A stretch of DNA of 64,000 bases from Adiantum capillus-veneris (lineage: Eukaryota; Streptophyta; Polypodiopsida; Polypodiales; Pteridaceae). Position 1 is the first letter of the stretch; each line of letters opens with the position of its first letter. A program made the position numbers and the translations under genes. The notes beneath the pieces were generated by a model. It was not told the origin of the DNA, did no database searches, and worked only from the letters and a program-made list of their open reading frames with translations. Below are positions 45,751-57,188 of this stretch, in pieces. The stretch lies in contig CM043958.1 of NCBI GenBank assembly GCA_014529385.2, positions 86,436,525 through 86,500,524 of the forward strand, given 5' to 3'.

Positions 45751-46229
45751 AATATACACTATGTGTGCAGGGGATTGATATACAAGGCTAAGCTCGACTA
45801 AAGAGAGGAGACTACTAAGAGTTATGTGCAAGACTCTATCCAAGATGGATGAGGGAAAACTAGAACTCAAACCCAAGATGGATTTACAATGAGGCGTGGT
45901 CTCCTTTATATAGGAAAGGCTTGGCTTGAGGCTCAAGGTAACGCCTTGGTGGGTAAGGTAGTGGATGTCACTTTACATGAGTGGGTATCACTTTACACTA
46001 GTGGCTGTCATTGTCCAAGGTGGTTTATTACTTTACAAAGTGGACAAATCAAAAGGTAGAGAGAGGTGGAGGATGAGGAGTGGAGAATCTTATTGCACAC
46101 GCTTTTTTCTAGACACTGAGTGCTAGCACAGCCATGTGGATTATGACATAAGTGATTATGTCATCGGTAAGATTCCTTTTGCTTGGGTAAGTGATGATGT
46201 CATCCTAGCTAAGCAATGTCACTACTTAG
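45751..46229. other. Intergenic, no gene seen
   Basis: Nothing recognisable; repeated CACTTTACA-containing phrases occur near 45970-46030. Confidence 0.4.
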
Positions 46230-46421
46230 TGAAGTGCGTGAGCCAGAGCGTGTGAGAGTGTGTGCAACAATGGAGAAGAGAGGAGAAGAGGAGACCTTGT
46301 GTTTGCAGTGGCTAAAACTCACTCTCTACATGTGAGCCCCCTTTTTCTATTATGTACATAATGAAGAAGTATAATGGGCAGGCACCTGGCCTAACCGGCC
46401 ACATGGGGCTTTACCCCAACA
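46230..46421 (-). mobile_element. Copia-type LTR, 192 bp (3' LTR of a minus-strand relic)
   Basis: The minus strand starts TGTTGGGGTAAAGCCCC and is preceded by a polypurine-like ATGGGAGGT. It matches the LTR at 335-527 in length, in both termini and in the CCACATGGGGCTTTA region. Confidence 0.65.
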
Positions 46422-46649
46422 ACCTCCCATGTAAAGGCCAATGTGGACGTGAGAGAGAAAAGAAAGACGTACTAAACCTATACAAGGCCGTCCCAAGTAT
46501 GACCTCGGCCAACACCCACTGGCTCACTGAATCTGTGTGCATCCAGCTCTAATTGTAGAGAAAGTATAGAGTGATCGACACCATACTCCTCACGAAAGCC
46601 ACACACATCGTGCAGGTATCTCGCCATATGCTGCAAAGTACCCCTATGC

Positions 46650-47561
46650 TCAAGGCCAATGTCTCACTACACGACTAACTGCTCCCATTGCAAATGCACC
46701 TACTGCAAATTCAATCTCGGGTCTCGAGATCAGTATCTCATACATGAGACTCCCAAATGCTGATGCAATCCTAGCAATATTTGCCAATTTGACCATTTCA
46801 GTCAAATCTGGCTCAGAAATCCACTCAAGAAAATCACCTTGACACCCAAACTCCAATCCTTGCAATCCATCCTTGTGTCTGTCGCATGTCCCACATGCAC
46901 ACCAAGAGCATCTGCTTGTCCAAAACCCTGTGTGGTAAGAGTAATGCCCAACTCTAGCTCACACACATCAGCCTCTAGCCTAAGCATATCCATGAATGAT
47001 TGAATCACGGCTGAATCCTCAACACTCAAGCCATCCATATCCGTCATCGTATCCACGAATGACATGCCCTGCTGCACAATTGGCTCAATATGCTCACAAA
47101 CTGGAGCATCATGTAACCTATCCGCAAAGGAGGCCTGCCTCGTCCCTCTGCATGGCTGCGTACTCACGAAGACTGTGTCGTCTCGTACGTGACATACTTT
47201 CTTTGCATGAATTGTGCCACACTAGTACCTCTAGCTATGACTAGATGTCCACGATGCAATCTGAAACTACGCTCATCCAACACTACTTGGCATCCGCTGT
47301 CTCGTATAACTGACTCATAGAGATCAAGCTCTACGTCAAACCTGGCATATGGCGTACATCTCGCAACACATATGATGCACCACTCGGCAATAATAGTCTA
47401 ACATCTCCTGCACCAACTATGTCATGCATTGAACCATCAGCTAGACACACATGTCCAAGCATACCAATAGCATATGTGATAAACCACTCACGACTCGGCG
47501 TGACATGAAATCTAGCACTCACATCTAGTATCCAATGTGAAGGTAATGTTTCGTCAAAAAT
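46650..47561 (-). pseudogene. Minus-strand copia relic cut by gypsy B
   Basis: Read right to left. A protease-like segment WILDVSARFHVTPSREW (the expected D-S-G-A reads D-V-S-A, so inactive) is followed by RDVRHMPGLT (47331-47561). The GAG-pre-integrase beginning is shifted. Then comes a linker-like segment with RGTRQASFADRLHDAP (46802-47167), and finally RT C-terminal residues FGSLMYEILISRPEIEFAVGAF (46650-46865). Integrase and most of RT are deleted. The N-terminal side ends exactly where the gypsy B LTR begins (47562), so gypsy B inserted into this relic. Confidence 0.75.
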
Positions 47562-49139
47562 TGTCATAAAAACTAATATCTTATTCTCCTAAATGATGTT
47601 CTCATATTAAGCTGATCATTTAATATGGGGAAGTGCCATGGGAGAAAAAGCTAGAATATTGGTTAAGCTGGCAAACCGGCCACAGTAGGCATCCAACGGA
47701 GGGAAAATAGGGATCCAAAGGGGGGTCCATCTGCAAAATATCAATGTGTAACAATGGGCTTAAATGACCCTAAGGTTCAGCCCATTAAGACTTCCAAAAT
47801 GCTAAGGTTCCAAAATCCAAAGGTTGTGTCCAAAGGTCAAACATTAGGGAGATTGGATGCTTTGTCTGTGTCCTAAAAGTCTTCATGCATCCTTACATAG
47901 GAGGGGCGAGCCCTAGTTGTAGGAGATGAGAGAGAAACTCACACACACACACACACACACACACAAGCTCCCTTTACACAAAGGGAATGAGGGACACATG
48001 TCAGCTCCCTAGCCCAGATGCCCACAAGGTTTACTCAAATCCTATTTGATGACTTTGGAGGTGGACCAATGAGAATTAGGCTAGAGTAAATCTAGTGTAA
48101 TCAATTTAAAAACACTTAATAAAAAAACCAATAAGAATTAAGCTCTCTAGAAGACTATTGGACAGTCTCCCAAAGGGTCCAATGAGCATTCAGCAACCCA
48201 ATGGCTTGCCTGATTCCTATTGGCCAGGAGGCAAGGGATCCAATGAGAGTTTAGTTGCATTTATTAATTACCTAAAGCTCTCACAAAAGGGGAAAGGGGG
48301 ACACATGTTAGAAAGCTATCACTTATACTGCTTAATTTCCATTGGTTGAGGCTGGGGAGGTCCGATAGGATGTGAGCATGAGCAAATAGCGAGAGGGGGG
48401 TGATTTTTCAAAGGCATTATTGACTTACACACTCACACAATCTATGTGTGAAGCAAGAAGACTCTCTCTCTCCTTCTCAAGCTTTAATGGAAACCTTACC
48501 ACCTACTCCAAGCTTGTGAGAAGGGAGGCCTACACCAACAACTCTTGGCTTTGTGATGCAAATCCAACCAAGAGCCAAGCTTCAATGCATCCTCATCTCC
48601 TCTACTATGCTAATTACTAAGCTAAGCTATGCTAATATGAGTGATTATGTGAGGAGATGTATATCTTTCTTGTAAGAATACTCCTTCTTCCTCTCAGTCT
48701 ACTCTCATACCCCGCTAGCTCTCACCATCTTTGAAAGTGTGTGAGGTCTTGGGTCTGAGATCGTGAGGGAATTGATGCTGTGACTAATAAGTGTTGTGCT
48801 TAGTGCTTGAAGTTTCCATCTTCATAGCACTAGCTAGAATTGAAGGAACACAAAGGATTGTATTCTAAAATGTCTCTCTTGATGGGAGAAACCATAATAC
48901 AAAGCCTTTTGGAGGGGGGACCAACTCCATGCAAATCCGGTCCTCAACTGTTGTCAAGTGCTTAATTTTTCTCTCTTTTGAAATATTGTTCATGCTATCT
49001 AACTAGGTGTTAAACTTTTTGTTGCTCTCTCCACCCAAGCACCCTTGTTATTCTCATTAGGAATCTATCCAAATGAAAAGCTCACTATGTTCATTCTATT
49101 TTCCGCTACACACAAGTTGCTAGGCCATTAAGTGTTACA
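47562..49139 (+). mobile_element. Gypsy B left LTR, 1578 bp
   Basis: Starts TGTCATAAAAACTAATATC and ends AAGTGTTACA, followed by the primer site. It contains an AC microsatellite near 47940-47964. Homologous to the gypsy A LTRs and to 55308-56903. Confidence 0.85.
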
Positions 49140-49140
49140 T

Positions 49141-49152
49141 TGGTATCATAGC
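49141..49152 (+). promoter_or_regulatory. Primer-binding site of gypsy B
   Basis: TGGTATCATAGC, the initiator-Met primer site with one change from TGGTATCAGAGC. The copy after the second LTR (56905-56916) is the exact consensus. Confidence 0.8.
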
Positions 49153-49556
49153 ACAAGGTTTCTCTTTTCTTGCTCAAGAAGGGAGGTCCTCAAGCTAGCT
49201 ATAAATGGTTGGTATTATTAATTGCATGTGTGTAAGTAGAATAGGGATTTTTCAGCCTTGCAGTGCACTTGCCTTCGTGCAGATAAAGGGGCATCACCGT
49301 GGAGAGCTATGGTCTTAATAGTGGATTCCTACGGGGCTTGCCTACAGCTTAACCACTATTGAGCTATTAGAAGCTTGACAGGGGCCACTACTGTTTTGGT
49401 GTTGAACGACCCTCTCTTATATTCCTTGCAATTAATGGTATTCGAGCCACAGGTATAGTAGCTTGAGTGCTTTTTTTAAAGGGGTAAAGAGAAGTAGCAA
49501 CTAGGGCTTGAAGTGCCAAAGTACACCTAAAAATTTTACACCTATAAGTTGTTAGA

Positions 49557-51825
49557 ATGGATGACAATAGGAAAGAGAGTGAAATTAATGTTGATAACTT
49601 TGATTTTGCTGATGAGCAGGCTACTAATGATGCCCCTATGCTTGTTAACTACCTTGTTTCTAGGCTTCAACAAGCTATGGGTAATCCATGCCTCCAAAAT
49701 GAAGTGCAACGACAGCTTCGTGCTCATGGGATTCTCCAAGCTCCCCATCATGACAAGAGAGCACCTAGGAAGCCTCCTTGTGATACTTCCAAAAGAGGCC
49801 TCTCTCCAATTCGGGAAGAAGAGGAGGATCCATACGAAGGGCTCAAAAAATTACTCCTTGATCACGCATCTCCTTCTCAAAGGAGAAATCAATAGCCTCC
49901 ACCGAAGGAATGAGAAAGAAGTGAGTCTCTCGCCACCACGATGGAGATGCTCCACGAAGACGGTGGGCTAAATGCTCTCCATCACCTCCAAAATGGAGAA
50001 GACCATTGCACACTTCTCCACACCATAGTTCAAAGAGGGATGATAAAAAGCAAGAGAAGAAAAAGGCGAGAAAGAGGACACCCTCTTCTCCATCTTCTTC
50101 ATCCTCTTCCTCTTATGAAAGTGATGGTGGTGAAGACCAAGAAGATCAAGGCAAGAAAAAGGAGAGAAAGAGGTCACCCTCTTCTCCACCTTCGTCGACT
50201 TTTTCATCTTCTGAAGAAAGTGATGGTGCAACTTTTGAACCATCAAAAAGAAGAGTCCATAGGAAATCCTACGCCGCGTGGAAAAGGTCATCCAAGCTCA
50301 AGAAGTTCAAAGAGGGAGGAAAGAGCATCTCTTTACTTACCTATGATGGCACCTTTGGTGCTACGGACAAAGTCTTTTCCTTTATCCAACAATTTGATGT
50401 GGCGTTTGGAGATGAGGGCTTCACGGAGTCCTCTAAGCTACGCCTTGTAGCTATGCACTTTCAAAAGTCCGCCAGGCAATGTGCTCTAGCCTACAGGCAA
50501 ACAGTGAAGCTCCACGAACATGGAAAGCTTTAAGAGCTTCCATTATGAAGCAGTTTTTGGCCACCGATGCCAAAGACAAAGTACTCACCGAATGGCGAAG
50601 CTTGAAGCTCTCTCCCTACAAATCCATTCACAAATATGTAGACAAGTTTTGGGACTTACAACTCAAAGCCACTGTCTTCAGGAAGTTGGACTTTGGAGAG
50701 CAAAAGCGACAATTTTGTGCGGGCTTAACTCAAGAAATGGCGGAGTATGTCAACTCCCAAAGGCCATGCACCATATCGGCTGTTATACACCATACTATGG
50801 TGGCTTCTCGAATCAATTTCCAAACGGGGGCTAAAAGAAATTCTAAGCCCACGGAAAACAAGGGTTCCAATGAGCCTAAGGGGAAGGACAATGTCCAAAA
50901 GTCTCCTAAAGGCAACTCCAACAAAGCTAAAGAGAAGGGAGTTTACAAAGGCAAAAATAAACTCTCTCTTGAAGAGCTTGAGCGTTATCGCAAGGATAAC
51001 CGCTATTTCAAGTGCGGGGAGCAAGGGCATGTGTACCGCGCTTGTCCCCAAAAGAACACCTGCCATGGACCTCCTAGAGCTACCTTGGTCAAAATCCAAG
51101 AGGAGCACAAAGGAGCTCCTCTATGCCATGCTTGGGAAAAGGTAAGAGAACATGATGCTTTTATTCTCTTTGACCCTGGTTCTACTCACAATTTTATATC
51201 CATAGAGTTGGCCACCAAGCTAGGCATACAAGCCTATGAGATGGGAGATGTCCTACCCGCAGATGGTGCTTTCAAGGGGCAAGAAGCTTCAGTCACTCTC
51301 TTAATCGGGAAATTGAGGCTCCATGTCCAAAGCTATGTGTACAAAGAGGACTTCTTTATCTCTCCTCTCAAGCATGAGCATGTAATCCTAGGGGCACCAT
51401 GGTTTGATCGCATGGCTCCCAATGTTAAAATCCCTGAAAGGAGAATCTTCTTTAAGTTCAAGGAAAAAGATATGTGCATAGATGCTAAGGAAATGGGTAA
51501 CACCATACCCATTGTACATACGCAAGCTTTCAACAAGTCAATAAAGAGCTCTATTTCTGTGTACATGAATTTTGTTAAAGATTCTCAAAATGAACCTAAT
51601 GTTTTAGCAAAAGAAAATATACACAATCAAAAGGAATTAGATTTATCCAATTTTCTCAAGGGGTTTCAAGATGTCTTTATTGATGACATCCCTTGTAAGC
51701 TACCTCCTAAACGAGGTAATGATGACCATGCAATTGGACTTTTTCCAGGAAGTTCACCGCCTAACAAACCTCCTTATAGAGTTTCTCAAGCTCAACAAGA
51801 GGAGATTGTGCAGCAAGTGCATTAG
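49557..51825 (+). pseudogene. Gypsy B gag-protease region, broken
   Basis: ATG at 49557 (MDDNRKESEINVDNFDFADE). The first frame stops near 49895, and a one-base deletion (GAGATGCTCC versus GAGATGGCTCC in A) shifts the frame before 50006. Capsid sequence (FGATDKVFSFIQQFDVAFG) crosses another shift near 50480-50530 into an open frame to 51825. The zinc knuckle near 51003-51044 reads YFKCGEQGHVYRAC, its first Cys replaced by Tyr. The retropepsin-like site is LFDPGSTHNFIS, then VILGAPWFDRM. A TAG at 51823-51825 separates it from RT. Confidence 0.88.
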
Positions 51826-53329
51826 TTAGTTGAGAAGGGCATGGTTAGGCCTAGCTCATCTCCATTTTTCTCATCTGTGTTATTAGTGCAAAAGAAAGAC
51901 GGCACATATCGTATGTGTGTCAACTATAGAGCACTAAATAGGATCACTATCAAGAATAGGTTTCCCGTTCCACAGGTAGAAGACCTATTTGATAAGCTAC
52001 AAGGATCGACCTACTTCAGTAGGATTGCCCTAAAAAGTGGCTATCATCAAATAAGGATAGTTGATTAAGACATTGTAAAGACCACATTTCGCACTACGTT
52101 TGGTCTTTACGAATACATTGTCATGCCTTTTGGCTTGACCAATGCACCAGCCACATTCAACCGCTTGATGGAGATGCTATTCAGGCCTCACCAAACCTTT
52201 ACTGGCGTGTTCTTTGATGATATCATCATCTACTCTAATTCATTAGACGAACACAAGCAACACCTCCAGGTAATATTTCAAGTTCTAAGAGAGAATAAAC
52301 TTTAAACACCGTATTAGTGAATTTGGGAATTTCCCAATTCCCACTTTCAAAATGATCTTAAGATTTGACCACATGACTAAATCTTAGTCAAAGGTTTGAG
52401 AGAATGGATTGAAAGAGATTTTCAAGTACTACCTTGTGGAAGGATTTGGACTTAAAAAATAGTTTGAGATTTGTCCATATGGTCAAATTTTTATAACATT
52501 TGTGATTCCCAAATTGACTTTAAAGTCGCAAACTCTCTAATTTGGTGTTTTTATGTTAATCGAAAGAAAAGTGAATTTTTCTTACAAGAGATTCAGTATT
52601 TAGGTCACACTATCTCTCAAGATGGCATCCAAATGGATCCATCAAAATTAGAGTCAATAAAAGGATGGCCTACACCAAGGAATCTTCATGAACTAAGAAA
52701 CTTTATAGGTATGTGTGCATACCATAGACGCTTCATAGAAAAGTTCTCACTAATAGCAGGACCATTACATGACCTAACAAAGAAAAACTTTAGGTATACA
52801 TGGTTTGCCAAGGAGAACAATGCTTTCAAAAAGCTTAAAGAAAAGCTTCTCTCTCAACCTGTGCTTACACTACCGAATCTCTCAAAGCCATTTGAGGTCC
52901 AATGTGATGCTTGTGGTGATTGCCTTGGAGCTGTTTTGCTCCAAGAAGGGCACACCATAGGCTATGAAATTCGAAGGCTTGACCTTGTTGAGCAAGCTCT
53001 AGGCATATATGAAAAGGAACTCCTCGCAGTTCTACATGCCTTAGACTCATGGAAGCACTATTTATTGGGGACTCCTTTCATTCTGCAAAACGGATCACCA
53101 AAGTCTTAAATACTTCATGACGCAGACCAAGCTCTCCGACAAACAAATCAGGTGGGCAAATTTCCTTTCGCAATTTCATTTTCATATTGCTCACATTGCT
53201 GGCAAGCATAATCAAGTAGCCGATGCACTCTCAAGATGGCCAAGAGGGAATGCGGTTTCCATAGCAACTCTCAAAGATCTATCTTCTATGATAGATGAGT
53301 ATGCTATTAATCCCGATTTAGAGATGTGA
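51826..53329 (+). pseudogene. Gypsy B reverse transcriptase and RNase H, interrupted by a MITE
   Basis: RT blocks in order: VRPSSSPFFSSVLLVQKKDG, YRMCVNYRALNRITIKNRFP, KSGYHQIRIVD then a TAA (52066-52068), MPFGLTNAPATFNRLMEMLF, and the intact catalytic box FFDDIIIYS (about 52210-52240). After ENKL a 245-bp MITE (52305-52549) is inserted. The thumb/connection continues as NRKKSEFFLQEIQYLGHTIS. RNase H follows with QCDACGDCLGA, YEKELLAVLHALDSWKHYL and, after a shift near 53100, HIAGKHNQVADALSRW. It would copy element RNA into DNA; stops and insertion make it inactive. Confidence 0.88.
52305..52549. mobile_element. MITE, family 2 (245 bp), in gypsy B RT
   Basis: Starts AACACCGTATTAGTGAATTTG and ends with the reverse complement of AACACCAAATTAGAGAGTTTG. 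TTTA occurs on both sides (52301-52304 and 52550-52553), or TTA if the element is one base longer. Removing it restores the ENKL-x-NRKKSEFF reading seen in gypsy A (AATAAACTTTATGCTAATC). Inverted similarity extends about 90 bp inward (GATTTGACCACATG against ATTTGACCATATG), so most of the element is palindromic. No ORF. Confidence 0.88.
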
Positions 53330-54472
53330 TTTCAGCCCTTGCATTAGGGAAGAAAGAGGAACCATCTACCTTACAAGATGGTTATTTTCTTTATGCCAAT
53401 AGACTATGGGTTACTAGCTCACTACGTGAGAAAGTAATGTATGAATCTCATGCTCCTCTTTATGCCGGGCATAGAGGGATTCAGTCTACCTTATAGGGGA
53501 TTGAAACATATTGCTATTGGCCTACCATGAGAGCCAAAAGACGAAGTTTGATAGAGGGAAGCAACCTCGATTGCCTCAACCTTTGCCAATCCCTAACTCA
53601 CCATGGGAGAGCATATCCATGGATTTTATCTTTGGATTTCCTAAGTCTATCCATGGGAATACGGGAATATGGACGATAGTGGACAGGTTTACTAAACAAG
53701 CTCATTTTATAACTCTCAAAAAGACTATCAAAGCCCATCAAATGGCAACCCTCTTCATTTCACAAATCTTCAAGTACCATGGCTTGCCGATGTCCATAGT
53801 GTCGGATAGGGATCCTAGAATGACCAGTAATTTCTAGAAGGGTCTCTTTGAGAATTTAGGGACAAGGCTAAATTTCTCTTCGGCCTATCACCTGCAAACG
53901 GATGGCTAAAGTGAAATAGCTAACCTAACAATTCTCGATCTACTAAAAGCCTATGTAATGGAAGTAGATCAAAGATCCCAATGGGAGAAGTACTTACCCT
54001 TAGTGGAGTATGCCTACAATAATATTGTACATACTTCCACGGGAAAAGCACCTTTTGAGGTAATTGAGGAAAGATCAAAAAGTCCCCTGCTACTTAAGGT
54101 ACATGGGAAGATCTTCACTGCAGATGAGTATAGCCGAGACCTACAAAAATCTTTCCAAAAGATTAAGGATGCTATCTCTATCTCATAGCAAAGGCAAAAG
54201 GCTGTTGCTGACATGCACAGAAGAGCCCAAGCCTTTAAAGAAAATGATTGGGTCTTACTCAAATTTCCCAAGGCTCGATTAAGGCACACAACGGGTAAGA
54301 ATCCTACGGGACACCAAAAGTACTATGCTAAGTTAGCAAAAAGATACTATGGTCCCTTCCAGATTCTTAGGCCAATCATTGAGATGGCCTATCAACTCAA
54401 GTTTCCCAACCATTGGCTCATACACAATGCTTCTCATGTGAGCCTATTAAAGCCTTGCAAAGGAGAGCAACC
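53330..54472 (+). pseudogene. Gypsy B integrase, broken
   Basis: The zinc-binding end (ESHAPLYAGHRGIQSTL) has a stop and then a deletion of about 37 bp relative to gypsy A near 53533. The catalytic core (53511-53837) has Asp in SMDFIFGFP and Asp in VSDRDPRM. The third acidic block, after a TAG at about 53835, reads AYHLQTDG-stop-SEIAN, so the residue before the catalytic Glu region is now a stop. LPLVEYAYNNIVHTS, KENDWVLLKFPKARLRH and LIHNASHVSLLKPCK follow before the MITE at 54473. Confidence 0.85.
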
Positions 54473-54719
54473 CCCGGGGAGGTCACCTAATAAAAATGTA
54501 ACCTATCACGTGAGTTCAGCAGAAGTATATTTAAAGTTTTTGAAACTTACAGAAATGTATATACAGAAGGGTAATATTTTTTCAAATTTGAAAAAAACTT
54601 ACAGATTTTAAAAGAAAAGGGTACATTATATTCTTAACAAAATTCACAGATAAGGGGTTTTACAAACATGTCTTGAACGCACGTGATATGGTAGTTTTAC
54701 ACATAGTGAACCCCCCGAG
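54473..54719. mobile_element. MITE, family 1 (247 bp), in the gypsy B pol 3' end
   Basis: Termini CCCGGGGAGGTCACC and (reverse complement) TCGGGGGGTTCACTATG, with CACGTG and GTTCA at the same positions as the 35033 copy. The flanks GAGCAACC (54465-54472) and GAGCCACC (54720-54727) differ at one of eight positions, consistent with an 8-bp target duplication. The homologous site in gypsy A (about 31800) is empty. Confidence 0.82.
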
Positions 54720-54727
54720 GAGCCACC

Positions 54728-54956
54728 TCAAGAACCTACTAATGAAGACCCACCGGAGATCGAGGACCAAGAAGAGGTGTTGCAGCCCGAGTCCATTCTC
54801 CGACATGAAGACAAGGTACTAAGAGGCGGTAAGACTATCCGACGACATCTTATTAAGTTTAAGAATTATCCTTTTGAAGATGCTAGATGGATGCAAGGCA
54901 TACAATTAAAGGATAACCTAAACCTTGTCAATGCTTACAATGCTTCCCTAGAGTAA
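54728..54956 (+). pseudogene. Gypsy B chromodomain-like C-terminus
   Basis: Open to a TAA at 54954-54956: acidic EPTNEDPPEIEDQEEVLQPE, then SILRHEDKVLRGGKTIRRHL and IKFKNYPFEDARWM. The last part fits the chromodomain strand pattern (YLVKWKGYP...ATW), placing A and B among chromoviruses. It is separated from the integrase by the MITE. Confidence 0.55.
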
Positions 54957-55307
54957 GCAAATGTACAAATGTTAAAAATGAACAAAGTTTTTGTCTTATA
55001 AGACTCTTTTTCTTTATTGTGCACAAAAATGAAGTAGTATGCATGCTTAGATCGAGTTTCCGGAGACAGCGTCTCCCAAACACCAAGTAGAGCTTGTCAC
55101 TCTACTATGGAAGATTGATAGGACTAATGTGCAGACATGCTTGTGACAGCTTAGGCTGTCAAGCACCAAATGGACTAGTCATCCATTCTGGAACGATGTC
55201 GTAGGGTAACATAGGGATCCTCTACCCGCTAGAAAAAGGACTAATGACTATGCTTTATCTTATCTACCCCATAGTCGAGGATGATTATGATTTCAAGAGA
55301 GAGGTAA
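54957..55307 (+). mobile_element. Gypsy B 3' untranslated interior
   Basis: No gene; homologous to 32036-32390, ending in the purine run CAAGAGAGAGGTAA before the second LTR. Confidence 0.7.
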
Positions 55308-56903
55308 TGTCGTAAAAACTAATATCTAATTCTCCTAAATGATTTTCTCATGTTAAACTGATCATTTAATATGGGGAAGTGTCAGGGGAGAAAAAGCTAG
55401 AATATTGGTTAAGCTGGCAGACCGGCCACAGTAGGGATCCAAAGGAGGGAAAATAGGGATCCAAAGGGGGGTCCATCTGCAAAAGAGAAATGTGCAACAA
55501 TGGGCTTAAAAGACCCTAAGGTTCAGCCCATTAAGACTTCCAAAATGCTACGGTTCCAAAATCCAAAGGTTGTGTCCAAATGTCCAACATTAGGGAAATT
55601 GGATGCTTTGTGTGTGTCTTAAAAGTCTTCATGCATCCTTACATAGGAGGGGGTGAGCCCTAGTTGTAGGAGATGAGAGAGAAACTCACACACACACACA
55701 CACACACACACACAAGCTCCCTTTACACAAAGGGAATGAGGGACACATGTCAGCTCCCTAGCCCAGATGCCCACAAGGTGTACTCAAATCCTATTGGATA
55801 ACCTTGGAGGTGGACCAATGAGATTTAGGCTAGAGAAAATCTAGTTTAATTAATTTAAAAACACTTAATAAAAGAACCAATAAGAATTAAGCTCTCTAGA
55901 AGACTATTGGACAGTCTCCCAAGGGGTCCAATGAGCATTCAGCAGCCCAATGGCTTGCCTGATTCCTGTTGGCCAGGAGGCAAAGGCGTCCAATGAGAGT
56001 TTAGTTGCATTTATTACCTAAAGCTCTCACAAAAGGGGAAAGGGGGACACATGTTAGAAGGCTATCACTTATACTGCTTAATTTCCATTGGCTTAGGCTG
56101 GGGAGGTCCAATAGGATGTGAGCATGAGCAAATAGCAGGAGGGGTCGACCAAGAGAGAGAGGGGGTGATTTTTCAAAGGCATTATTGACTTATACACTCA
56201 CACAATCTATGTGTGAAGCAAGAAGACTCTCTCTCTCCTTCTCAAGCTTTAATGGAAACCTTACCACCTACTCCAAGCTTGTGAGAAGGGAGGCCTACAC
56301 CAACAACTCTTGGCTTTGTGATGCAAATCCAACCAAGAGCCAAGCTTCAATGCATGCTCATCTCCTCTACCATGCTCATTACTAAGCTAAGCAATGCTAG
56401 TATGAGTGATTATGTGAGGAGATGTACATATTTCTCATAAGAATACTCCTTCTTCCTCTCAATCTACTCTCATACCCCGCTAGCTCTCACCATCTTCGAA
56501 GGTGTGTGAGGTCTTGGGTTTGAGACCATGAGGGAATCGATATTGTGTTTAATAAGTGTTGTGCTTAGTGCTTGAAGTTCCATCTTCATAGCACTAGCTA
56601 GAATTGAAGGAACACAAATAATTGTATTGTAAAATGTCTCTCTTGATGGGAGAAACCATAATACAAAGCCTTTTGGAGGGGGGACCAGCTCCATGCAAAT
56701 CCGGTCCTCAACTATTTTCAATTGCTTGATTTCTCTCTCTTTTGAAGTATTGTTCATGCTATCTAACTAGGTGTTATACTTTTTGTTGCTCTCTCCACCC
56801 AAGAACCCTTGTTATTCTCATTCGGAATCTATTCAAATGAAATGCTCACTATGTCAATGCTATTTTTTGCTACACACAAGTTGCTAGACCATTAAATGCT
56901 ACA
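55308..56903 (+). mobile_element. Gypsy B second LTR, 1596 bp
   Basis: Starts TGTCGTAAAAACTAATATC and ends AAATGCTACA. It contains an AC microsatellite (about 55686-55713). It has the pol 3' end on its left and a primer site plus leader on its right, so it is shared between two tandem interiors. Confidence 0.85.
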
Positions 56904-57188
56904 TTGGTATCAGAGCACAAGGTTTCTCTTTTCTTGCTCAAGAAGGGAGTTCCTCAAGCTAGCTATAAATGGTTGGTATTATTAATTGCATGTGAGTAAG
57001 TAGAATAGGGATTTTTTAGCCTTGCAGTGCACCTGCCTTCGTGCACATAACGAGGCATCACCGTGGAGAGCTATGGTCTTAATAGTGGAGTCCTATGGGT
57101 CTTGCATACGGCTTAACCACTATTGATCTATTAGAAGCTTGACAGGAGCCGCTATTGTTTTGGTGTTGAACGACCCTCTCTTCTATTC
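56904..57188 (+). mobile_element. Second gypsy B interior, first 285 bp only
   Basis: Primer site TGGTATCAGAGC (56905-56916) and leader homologous to 49141-49430, breaking off at CTCTCTTCTATTC (57188) before gag. Confidence 0.8.
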
